This document shows positions 1 to 6,838 of a stretch of 14,321 bases of DNA, in pieces. Source of the stretch: SLFT01 sp964493075 (GTDB lineage: Bacteria; Hydrogenedentota; Hydrogenedentia; Hydrogenedentales; CAITNO01). The notes beneath the pieces are model-generated. The model worked only from the letters and a program-made list of their open reading frames with translations. It was not told the DNA's origin and searched no databases. Every line of letters begins with the position of its first letter. The stretch's first letter is position 1. The position numbers were made by a program, and so were the translations under genes. The DNA is taken from contig CAZBNU010000094.1 in NCBI GenBank assembly GCA_964493075.1, forward strand, positions 1 through 14,321. Direction: 5' to 3'.

Positions 1-60
1 TGAAAACGGAAAAGATCCAAAAACTCCTGCTGCCCTGATCGAGAAGGGGTGGAGTTCTGA

Positions 61-225
61 AGACACTCTGAAATTCCCTGGCGAAATATGATTGACATGC
101 GAAATAGACTCATCCACGCTTATTTTGACACAAATATCAATATAATCTGGGAAACAGTCCAAAAATCATTGCCGCCAGTTCTTGAATTACTGCAAGATTT
201 ACTGAACAAAGAGACTCCCCAGTAA
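61..225 (+). pseudogene. HepT/DUF86-type toxin, C-terminal remnant
   Basis: Reading frame 1 from base 61 gives RHSEIPWRN, then MRNRLIHAYFDTN and IIWETV, LPPVLELLQDLL, with a stop at 223-225. This is the C-terminal third of the HepT (DUF86) family, the HEPN-type ribonuclease half of MntA/HepT toxin-antitoxin pairs. The RNRLIH segment is the R-x4-H RNase motif and is followed by AYF, the usual HxYF context. HepT proteins are normally about 110-140 residues; only about 54 are in frame here. A TGA at 58-60 closes the frame just before the homology begins, and none of the three forward frames of bases 1-57 looks like the helices that should precede it. The first ATG is at 88, which would give a 45-residue product. 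I read it as a decayed or truncated copy. No antitoxin gene is visible, but it could lie left of the window. The family call is firm; the pseudogene call is inference. Confidence 0.6.
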
Positions 226-251
226 TGACTATTTTTCAGAGAAAAGTGCAA

Positions 252-274
252 TATAAAAAGTAATACAGAGGGGG
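252..274 (+). promoter_or_regulatory. Possible -10 box and Shine-Dalgarno for the beta-helix gene
   Basis: A TATAAA hexamer lies at 252-257, and a purine-rich GAGGGGG lies at 268-274, five bases before the ATG at 280. The ribosome site supports the chosen start well. The promoter is tentative: no good -35 box sits 16-18 bases upstream of TATAAA, and the leader would be very short. Confidence 0.3.
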
Positions 275-279
275 ACATA

Positions 280-2985
280 ATGTCTACCACATCGCGATTG
301 TTACACTCCATGACAGTTACCGTCCTGTTTTGTATCGCCATTCTCTTGCCCGCAAGTGTTCTGGCTGATGACGAACTTGATGCAGGGCTTACAGCATCCG
401 ATGATACTCTGAATCTTGCCTATCAGGAATTGCTTCAACGGCTGTCTGCAAATCAACAGGAACTATTGCGCGAAGCGCAGCGGCACTGGATAGCATTTCG
501 AGACTTGGAATTAGAAACGGCTACTGCCGCATGTGAGGACAAAGAACAGGTGGAGCATGCCCGAATTGAGGCTAACATACAATTACGCGACGAGCGCACC
601 AAACACCTGAAATCCTACCTCGCAATTGAAAACATTCCCGATGATATTCCCGAACGGGATATTGTAATGGTAGATTCTGTCGGAGAACTGCTGGATTCCA
701 TACAGCCGGGACGTACTATTATTCTGTTACCCGGAGATTATTGTTTTGGAGAAGTGCAATCTGGTCACGATGATGTCCTGAACTGCCTTGAGGACTCGCT
801 TTGTTTTAAGAACCTGGAAAACTTGTCCATTGTCGGGATCAGTCCGGCAGAAGTGGCCTTTTCCACAGCACCTGCATTACCCAATGGGATTATATTCCAG
901 AACTGCCATAACCTTACCCTCCAAAACATTTCCTTCGGCAAAAAGGAGAATGACCCGGAAAACCCACATTACCGCTTTCAGAATTGCAGTAAAATCAAGA
1001 TTGACAACTGTAAATTTGAAGAAACGGATAAGGCAGTCGCAGCAAATAACTGTTCAGAAATATGCTGGCATCGTTGCGTCTTTCTTGGATGCAACTCTAT
1101 CATTGCTGCAATAACAGATTCACAAGATGTCTCCTTTACCAATACGGTATTCAAGGACAATCCCGGTCGTTTTGTTTTCGACAACAGCGCCGTCACAATA
1201 AAAGATGGACGCTTTTTCAACAAGATTGCAAAGCCGCTTTTTGAACTGGATGAAACAACCTCGGTTGCTGTTGACACTACACTGCTCCCAGTATTGGACG
1301 TTGCGTTACTAGCCAATAAGCCCGAACTCCTGCACCTGAATGTCTGTCTGGACGACGAGGCACCATGGGTGGCTAAAGAAGAGACAAACATCATTGAAGA
1401 GGGTACCGATATTTTCAACCACTGGGAAAGTCTGAGGAAAACCGAGTATTATGAAGTAGACCCATATCTTAGTATCAATACTGTCGCAGTAACCACCCAA
1501 GAAGGAATAGATGCGGGAGGCACTGGCGGTATCCATGTTGACCTTTACAGAATTACATCCAGGAAAATGGTAAGTCTAGGTGGTCTGTTTGGATATTTCA
1601 GTGGCTTGACAGATATAAGATCAAAGGTTGTAATGCGGTCAATTCCGAAGGGAGGATATGGTATTTATGGATATGACGACTATGTACTCAAGGATCGCAC
1701 GCAACCACAAGACTGGTTCGAATTTACTCCTTACTGTTGGGATTTACTTTATCATGCACAGCAGGAAGAAAGATTAAGCGATAAACGCCTAAACTTACTT
1801 TATACTTATGGGCGGAGCCATGTTAATGAGAACATCTTCGCTACTTTGAAAAAGACTCAACGTGCTTGGTTGCAATATCGGGATACTGAAACTCAGTTTG
1901 TAGGAAGTTTGTATTCAGAACCTATAGAGACAGTTACCAAACGTTTAAGCATAGTTAACTTATTGAGTCAAGAACGCAGCAATCAGTTGAGCCGAACAAT
2001 TCATAACCCAAATATTCCAAAGTCTATTGATCAACAGGAGGTTGTCACCATTTCCTCATACTCTGATTTAGTCAGGGCTATTGGATCAAACAAACATATT
2101 TTAATGCAGCCAGGAGAATATGAAGTAAATGGGCATTGGTTGGAAATAAAAGATATCCACAATATGACCATAGCAGGTACAGTTCCCGGAGACATAGTCG
2201 TGCTTGCAAGTCGTTCTGAAAATCCAGCCTTAGTTTTTAGAGATTGCACAAATATTCTTCTGAAAAACATTACCGCCGGGCATGAACCACCGGGATTTGG
2301 TTTTTGCAGTGGTGCCGTAGTAGAACTTTATGACTGTGAAAACATCTGTTTAGAAGGTTGTGACCTCTACGGATGTGGTTTGATCGGCCTGGAATCTGTT
2401 AATGTCAATCGTCTTGCCTTTGTAGATACATTACTACGTGACTGTACAGCCGCGGGGTTTATTTCCAGTAACACTTTCAATGTTTCCTTTACGCGAACTC
2501 AATTCCTTCGTAATGGTGGTGGAGCGGCGTTAATCCATAATACTGCAAATACAAACGCAACCTTTTTTGACTGTCTCTTTTTTGAGAATTTTACAGCAAT
2601 AGGAAAATCAAATGCTGGTAAATATGGTGAAATTCTTCACATATCAAAACAAGGCTGTGGATCAGGGACAGCATGTTCAGAAACGTCTCAAACAACTTCT
2701 ACCTCGACATCAGAACAAAGCGGCATCCAAGTCATGTATTATGGTCCTACTCCTACAATGCCACAGCCAGTTGCTCCATTGACAAGTGGCCAACGTTCCA
2801 GTAAAAGCACTGAAAATGCAACGCCACCATTTCTTACCGCCTGCATCTTTGTTGTAAGTTCTCCAGAAGCGGAACAAGAACACGCTGATTTCGAGGCCGT
2901 TGATTGTATCTACGAACAGAGCACCTCATCCCTGCCTACCGAAAAGTCAATCCCAGCAGTAGACACAAAATTTTTTATTAAGTAA
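280..2985 (+). CDS. Exported protein with tandemly duplicated LprI-like + right-handed beta-helix domains
   Basis: 901 residues, function unknown. Residues 1-29 form a signal peptide (hydrophobic core about 12-24, cleavage after VLA at 27-29). Residues about 42-115 resemble the LprI/DUF1311 helical domain, with the AQRHWIAFRD signature at 66-75. Residues about 128-340 are a right-handed beta-helix rich in N/C/F ladder positions (FQNCHNLTLQNISF, NNCSEICWHRCVF). Residues about 345-485 match nothing I recognise. A second LprI-like unit follows (about 486-570, TQRAWLQYRD at 526-535), then a second beta-helix (about 587-775, DCENICLEGCDLYGCG). The tail is Ser/Thr-rich around 797-815, with scattered Cys. 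The two halves align in order: ILLPGDY at 148-154 matches ILMQPGEY at 607-614. LprI is named after a mycobacterial lysozyme inhibitor, and beta-helices often bind or cut polysaccharide, so a cell-wall or surface-glycan role is conceivable; that is inference. It looks more AT-rich than the genes to its right. The start is supported by GAGGGGG five bases upstream. Confidence 0.75.
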   Translation: MSTTSRLLHSMTVTVLFCIAILLPASVLADDELDAGLTASDDTLNLAYQELLQRLSANQQELLREAQRHWIAFRDLELETATAACEDKEQVEHARIEANIQLRDERTKHLKSYLAIENIPDDIPERDIVMVDSVGELLDSIQPGRTIILLPGDYCFGEVQSGHDDVLNCLEDSLCFKNLENLSIVGISPAEVAFSTAPALPNGIIFQNCHNLTLQNISFGKKENDPENPHYRFQNCSKIKIDNCKFEETDKAVAANNCSEICWHRCVFLGCNSIIAAITDSQDVSFTNTVFKDNPGRFVFDNSAVTIKDGRFFNKIAKPLFELDETTSVAVDTTLLPVLDVALLANKPELLHLNVCLDDEAPWVAKEETNIIEEGTDIFNHWESLRKTEYYEVDPYLSINTVAVTTQEGIDAGGTGGIHVDLYRITSRKMVSLGGLFGYFSGLTDIRSKVVMRSIPKGGYGIYGYDDYVLKDRTQPQDWFEFTPYCWDLLYHAQQEERLSDKRLNLLYTYGRSHVNENIFATLKKTQRAWLQYRDTETQFVGSLYSEPIETVTKRLSIVNLLSQERSNQLSRTIHNPNIPKSIDQQEVVTISSYSDLVRAIGSNKHILMQPGEYEVNGHWLEIKDIHNMTIAGTVPGDIVVLASRSENPALVFRDCTNILLKNITAGHEPPGFGFCSGAVVELYDCENICLEGCDLYGCGLIGLESVNVNRLAFVDTLLRDCTAAGFISSNTFNVSFTRTQFLRNGGGAALIHNTANTNATFFDCLFFENFTAIGKSNAGKYGEILHISKQGCGSGTACSETSQTTSTSTSEQSGIQVMYYGPTPTMPQPVAPLTSGQRSSKSTENATPPFLTACIFVVSSPEAEQEHADFEAVDCIYEQSTSSLPTEKSIPAVDTKFFIK

Positions 2986-2995
2986 TAAATACAAC

Positions 2996-3016
2996 ACACT
3001 GAATATCGGTCGGTGT
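2996..3016. terminator. Hairpin in the convergent intergenic region, possible shared terminator
   Basis: ACACTGA (2996-3002) can pair with TCGGTGT (3010-3016), with one G-U pair in RNA, around a 7-base loop. It lies between the stops of two convergent genes (2985 and 3027). A further ATACAA/TTGTAT pair flanks it. The T-rich tail is better on the minus strand, reading out of rarA, than on the plus strand. Position supports a terminator more than strength does. Confidence 0.35.
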
Positions 3017-3026
3017 AAACATTGTA

Positions 3027-4364
3027 TCAATCCGATGAATTTCTATCCCGCTCATCCAGTATATCGAGGCGTACCATAATTTCGTGCTCTTTTCCCCTGT
3101 CTTTCGGGTGATAAAACTCACCACGGGGAACCCCGTAATCTTGGGTCACATAATCGCCTTCGTAGTCGTGGGCATACAGGTAGCCTTCGCCACGTCCCAT
3201 CTTTTGAGCGCCGGGATAGGAAGTATCCTGTAAGTGTTTTGGAACGGGGGTGCTTTTTTCTTCGCGTACTTTTGCCAGCGCGGCGTCTATGGCGAGGTAG
3301 GAAGCATTGCTTTTGGGAGCGCAGGCTACATGAATGGCGGCTTGTGCCAGAATGATACGCGCTTCGGGGAAGCCTACAAACTCCGATGCCTGGAAGGCGG
3401 CGTTCGCTACGACCAGCGCCATAGGGTCGGCATTGCCCACTTCTTCCGAAGCGGCAATGCAGATGCGCCGCGCAATAAACCGGGGCGGCTCCCCTGCTTC
3501 TATCATGCGCGCCATCCAGTACATAGCAGCGTCGGGGTTGCTGCCGCGCATACTCTTGATGAACGCCGAAGCGGCGTCGAAATGGGCATCGCCCGCGCCA
3601 TCGTAGTGGAGCATCTTCCGTTGTATGGATTCCTCCGCAACCTCCCGCGTAACACGAATCGCATTGTTTTCCGCAGGTGTTGTCAGCAGAGCGATTTCGA
3701 GGGCGTTCATGGCACGGCGTCCGTCCCCATCGGCGAACCGCGCGATATGGGCCAGGGCATCGTCATCGGCGATAATGTCCGTTCCTTCAAAACCGCGTCG
3801 TGGGTGAACCAGCGCCCGGCGCAGCAGTTCAACGACATGTTCGTCTTCAAGAGGTTTGTATTCGAATATCTGGGAACGGGACAGCAGCGGCGCAACCACA
3901 GAAAAGTAGGGGTTCTCCGTCGTGGCGCCGATCATGATGATCCTGCCGTTCTCCACATGGGGCAGCAGGGCATCCTGCTGGGCGCGGTTGAACCGGTGTA
4001 TTTCGTCTATGAATACGATGGTGGGACGCTGCGTCGTGGCGAAACGTTCGTCCGCCTTCTGAATCACCTTGCGAATATCGCTGACACCGGACAGCACGGC
4101 ATTGAGCGGTTCAAACCCTGCACGGGTCTGCATGGCAATAACCCTCGCCAGCGCGGTCTTGCCGCATCCGGGCGGTCCATAGAGAATGAGCGAGGTGACC
4201 CGGTCCGCCTCGATGGCGCGGCGCAGTATCTTTCCTTTGCCAAGGATATGATCCTGCCCGATGATCTCATCAAGGGTGCGCGGCGCGACACGCCGCGCCA
4301 GGGGCTGATCCTGCCGGGGCGTCGTTATACTTGAACCGCTGTCTTTGAACATATCCTCTGTCAT
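3027..4364 (-). CDS. rarA: Replication-associated recombination protein A (AAA+ ATPase)
   Basis: RarA/MgsA (WHIP/Mgs1 family) is a cytoplasmic AAA+ ATPase related to clamp-loader subunits and RuvB. It acts at stalled replication forks with SSB. With a start at 4364 the protein has 445 residues, close to E. coli RarA. Motifs in that numbering are Walker A GPPGCGKT (63-70), Walker B VFIDEIHR (117-124), sensor 1 around GATTENP (146-152), an SR arginine-finger candidate (162-163) and sensor 2 GDGRRAMN (213-220). The C-terminal half carries the family blocks IARRICIAASEEVGNADP and SYPGAQKMGRGEGYLY. The frame stays open upstream to a TTG at 4433, but that extension is translated hexamer repeat (an Asp every second residue) and is not credible. 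GGAAGA nine bases before the ATG at 4364 supports this start; an ATG at 4373 is the alternative. It is the last gene of the minus-strand run, 94 bases after the symporter stop. Confidence 0.93.
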   Translation of the reverse strand: MTEDMFKDSGSSITTPRQDQPLARRVAPRTLDEIIGQDHILGKGKILRRAIEADRVTSLILYGPPGCGKTALARVIAMQTRAGFEPLNAVLSGVSDIRKVIQKADERFATTQRPTIVFIDEIHRFNRAQQDALLPHVENGRIIMIGATTENPYFSVVAPLLSRSQIFEYKPLEDEHVVELLRRALVHPRRGFEGTDIIADDDALAHIARFADGDGRRAMNALEIALLTTPAENNAIRVTREVAEESIQRKMLHYDGAGDAHFDAASAFIKSMRGSNPDAAMYWMARMIEAGEPPRFIARRICIAASEEVGNADPMALVVANAAFQASEFVGFPEARIILAQAAIHVACAPKSNASYLAIDAALAKVREEKSTPVPKHLQDTSYPGAQKMGRGEGYLYAHDYEGDYVTQDYGVPRGEFYHPKDRGKEHEIMVRLDILDERDRNSSD

Positions 4365-4382
4365 AATAGGCATTCTTCCATA

Positions 4383-4460
4383 ATAATCGCTATCGGTATC
4401 GCTATCGGTATCACCATCGGTATCGAAATCCAAATCCTAATCGAAATCGAAATCGAAATC
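4383..4460 (-). repeat. Array of 13 tandem GATNNN hexamers
   Basis: Read on the minus strand, the 78 bases divide exactly into 13 hexamers that all begin with GAT. The order is GATTTC three times, GATTAG, GATTTG, GATTTC, GATACC, GATGGT, GATACC, GATAGC, GATACC, GATAGC, GATTAT. The first unit overlaps the TGA stop of the symporter gene by two bases, and the last ends ten bases before the nearest rarA ATG (4373). It fills almost the whole gap between the two genes. No coding role is plausible, because one unit contains an in-frame TAG. It may be a slippage-expanded microsatellite or a dispersed intergenic repeat family. Confidence 0.85.
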
Positions 4461-6000
4461 ACTCTCCTTCACTCGCCCGCGGTATGCCCAGGACACAAAC
4501 AACAAAACACAACGGACTCACAATCACCCACCACCACGGCCATGCGATAGCGATTCCCGTCCACTTGGTAATCATATACGGTTGCAATACCAGTACGGCG
4601 ATCATGCCTATACCTAGCGCGGCATAAACGCTCCAGGCATTGCCACGACGTGTAAACAACGCGGCACAAAACACGCCCAACAGCGGCGCTAACGCAAAGG
4701 CCATCACGCCCAGGGCGAAGTTGATCAATTGGTCGCCGCCATGTTCCTGCATGAAAATAGCAAGCACGGCAAATCCGGTGAGTAACGTCCCCATAATGCC
4801 CACGGCAAGACGTGATCCCGTTAGGTCCGGCATATCGCCTTCATCGTTGGGTACGGTACCCTGTCGCCACGATTTCCAGGGGGCATACACGTCTGCCACA
4901 AGACAACTGGCCATAGCATTGATAGCAGAGTCAAAGGTGCTCATGGCGGCGGCAATGAGTCCCGCCATAGTCAAGCCCCGTATCCCCACCGGCATGTGAT
5001 GCAACACGAACTGGGGGAATACCTGCCGCGAATCGGTAACCACATCCTGCGGCAGTGCCGCCCCCATGAGTTCAGGGCGTTGATAAAAGACAAACAACAA
5101 CATGCCAATCACCATAAAGAGGCATATCACCGGGATACCGACAACGATGGAACTGATGAGCGCCATGCCGCCTTGGAAGGGGGAACGTGCCGTCATCACC
5201 CGCTGCTGCATGTCCTGATCCACACCGTGGGTGGACACGCCCACCACAATCATGGCGAAAACACCGGTCCATATCGTGTAGGCCTTATCCAGGGCGAAAC
5301 TGGTATCCACCAGTTGCAGTTTGTTCACACCGTCGGCGTCCTTTAATGCGGCAAGAATCTGCCCAAAGGGCACAGGAATGGCACGCAGCAACAGAAATAC
5401 GGCACACAACGCAGCGATGACCATCACTGTTATTTGCAAGACATCAGTCCAGATAACAGCGCGAATGCCGCCAAATATGGTGTAGGCTGTACCGATAATG
5501 CCCAACAGTACCACGGCAAGGATCAACGTGTAAGTGCTCATCTCTCCGTACAGCATCAGGGCAAATCCAATACCCGCCATGAACAAACGCGCCCCGGAGG
5601 ATAGCAGCCGTCCGAAGAGAAACATAACGCCTGCCGCACTCCTTGCCCCGTTTCCGTATCGCTGGCCAAGGTAACCGTAAATAGTCACTGTACCCGCACG
5701 ATAAATGGGCGGTATAAACAGAAAGGCGATAACAAAGGCGGCGATAACGCTCCCCACGTTCGTAATGAGATAGGTCAGGTTCCCGTCAAAGGCCATTTGC
5801 GGCACACCGATAAACGTGGCAGCGCTCAATGCGGTTGCCAGCACGGACAGGGACACTGCCCACGCAGGCATGGAACGCCCCGCCAGAAAAAAATAGCGGG
5901 TGTCCGTCTGTTTACGCGACACCACAGCGCCGATCAACAGCACCACAACCATATACACGACGACGACCGTCCAGTCTATGAAACCAAAGCCTTGATGCAA
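4459..6000 (-). CDS. Sodium:solute symporter (SSS family) permease
   Basis: 513 residues and strongly hydrophobic throughout, with about 13 membrane segments as expected for the SSS (SLC5-like, LeuT-fold) family of Na+-driven transporters. Family landmarks are YFFLAGRSMPAWAVSLSVLA near residues 36-55, the unwound first helix region ATALSAATFIGVP, the STHGVDQDMQQRVMTA block in the middle and GLIAAAMSTFDSAINAMAS further on. The substrate cannot be assigned; the family covers sugars, sialic acid, myo-inositol, amino acids, organic acids and more. The start is a TTG codon at 5998-6000. It is chosen because a perfect AAGGAGG lies seven bases upstream and no competing ATG follows closely. That Shine-Dalgarno overlaps the stop of the phosphodiesterase gene, so the two are probably translationally coupled and may serve the same pathway. 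Confidence 0.9.
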   Translation of the reverse strand: MHQGFGFIDWTVVVVYMVVVLLIGAVVSRKQTDTRYFFLAGRSMPAWAVSLSVLATALSAATFIGVPQMAFDGNLTYLITNVGSVIAAFVIAFLFIPPIYRAGTVTIYGYLGQRYGNGARSAAGVMFLFGRLLSSGARLFMAGIGFALMLYGEMSTYTLILAVVLLGIIGTAYTIFGGIRAVIWTDVLQITVMVIAALCAVFLLLRAIPVPFGQILAALKDADGVNKLQLVDTSFALDKAYTIWTGVFAMIVVGVSTHGVDQDMQQRVMTARSPFQGGMALISSIVVGIPVICLFMVIGMLLFVFYQRPELMGAALPQDVVTDSRQVFPQFVLHHMPVGIRGLTMAGLIAAAMSTFDSAINAMASCLVADVYAPWKSWRQGTVPNDEGDMPDLTGSRLAVGIMGTLLTGFAVLAIFMQEHGGDQLINFALGVMAFALAPLLGVFCAALFTRRGNAWSVYAALGIGMIAVLVLQPYMITKWTGIAIAWPWWWVIVSPLCFVVCVLGIPRASEGE

Positions 6001-6007
6001 CAGTTTT

Positions 6008-6014
6008 CCTCCTT
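6008..6014 (-). promoter_or_regulatory. Shine-Dalgarno overlapping the upstream stop codon
   Basis: AAGGAGG on the minus strand sits seven bases before the TTG start at 6000. Its first two bases are also the last two bases of the TAA stop (6013-6015) of the phosphodiesterase gene. This site decides the TTG start of the symporter and implies coupled translation. Confidence 0.7.
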
Positions 6015-6654
6015 AATCTTCCTGTTTCTTGAGTTCCGCAAGGCAGATATCCGGTTTGTTCGTGATGATGGCATCTGCACCACAACGCAGACATGCCGCA
6101 ATGTCTTCCGGCTCGTCCACCACCCACACGGCACAGGTCGCGCCCATTTCATGAAAGGCGGCAACACGCTCTGGCGTCATGGACTCCTTGTTAAAATTGA
6201 ACCCGGCCACGCCGATGCGCCTGCCGTATTCCACATAATGCCGCCAAATATTGGGCGGTTCCGGCAGATCCATGCCCAGAAACTCGAATTGTAAATCAGG
6301 CGCTTCGTGTCGGAACACCGTGGCAATAATCGGCGAAAACGACTGCGCCACAATACGGCATCTGTCGTTGTGAGCGCGAATTGCGTTGATAACCACACGC
6401 GCCGTAACGACACTATCCGCACTCAGCCGGTAGGCTGCTTCCATCAAGCGCCACCAGTGACTGCCGGACACCGTCTGCACCTCTTCCACCACCTCGAGCA
6501 TATTTGGAATAAGCGGTGTTTCATCCACAGTACTTTTTATTTCCACGTAGACCCCGATGCGGGACGATGCGAGTTCGAAGGCCTCTTCCAGCGTGATAAG
6601 CCGCTCCCCGGAAAACTCCGGCGCGAACCAGCTGCCCACGTCCACCAGCCGCAG
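6013..6654 (-). CDS. Glycerophosphodiester phosphodiesterase family protein (N-terminus lost in gap)
   Basis: GDPD/UgpQ-family TIM-barrel enzyme, which typically hydrolyses glycerophosphodiesters to glycerol-3-phosphate and an alcohol using a divalent metal. About 213 C-terminal residues are visible. They start at LRLVDVGSWFAPEFSGE, which matches the family block before the strand carrying TLEEAF, and continue with YVEIKST (metal/active-site Glu-Ile-Lys motif), IVAQSFSP, FNFNKESMT and AVWVVDEPEDI, then GADAIITNKPDI. The first 60-70 residues, including the catalytic HRG and ENT motifs, fall in the 100-N gap at 6655-6754. The first 29 bases on the far side (6755-6783) do not show them, so the true gap must be longer than 100 bases. 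An AGGGAAG just before the gap edge could be the ribosome site, placing the start inside the gap. Localisation cannot be judged without the N-terminus. Confidence 0.85.
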   Translation of the reverse strand: MRLVDVGSWFAPEFSGERLITLEEAFELASSRIGVYVEIKSTVDETPLIPNMLEVVEEVQTVSGSHWWRLMEAAYRLSADSVVTARVVINAIRAHNDRCRIVAQSFSPIIATVFRHEAPDLQFEFLGMDLPEPPNIWRHYVEYGRRIGVAGFNFNKESMTPERVAAFHEMGATCAVWVVDEPEDIAACLRCGADAIITNKPDICLAELKKQED

Positions 6655-6754
6655 NNNNNNNNNNNNNNNNNNNNNNNNNNNNNNNNNNNNNNNNNNNNNN
6701 NNNNNNNNNNNNNNNNNNNNNNNNNNNNNNNNNNNNNNNNNNNNNNNNNNNNNN
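6655..6754. other. Assembly gap, 100 N
   Basis: A run of exactly 100 undetermined bases inside the phosphodiesterase gene. The round number suggests a placeholder for unknown length. The missing GDPD N-terminus needs roughly 200 bases. Confidence 0.95.
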
Positions 6755-6838
6755 TACACTTCCCTGTAAACAACATCAGGCAACTATTTCACGACACCAC
6801 CCCAGATACAATAACACGCTCTTCCCCACAGATGCATT

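Noticed and set aside
2..91. Frame-2 coding tail at the left edge
   Set aside because: It is open and protein-like for 29 residues but matches no family I recognise, and its last part reads hepT sequence out of frame. It is described in a finding rather than annotated as a gene.
3234..4334. 366-codon open frame on the plus strand opposite rarA
   Set aside because: It lies entirely antisense to a gene with full RarA motifs, shows no recognisable domain, and is explained by GC-rich codon structure.
4365..4433. N-terminal extension of RarA from a TTG codon
   Set aside because: The extension is the translated GATNNN array (alternating Asp) with no ribosome site. The start at 4364 has one and restores the usual family length.
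4383..4460. CRISPR array
   Set aside because: The units are six bases long with no spacers, so this is a tandem microsatellite-like repeat.
6784..6838. Small gene or terminator between the HzsA-related gene and the phosphodiesterase
   Set aside because: Frames on the minus strand stop within about 20 codons, and I saw no convincing stem with a T-run.
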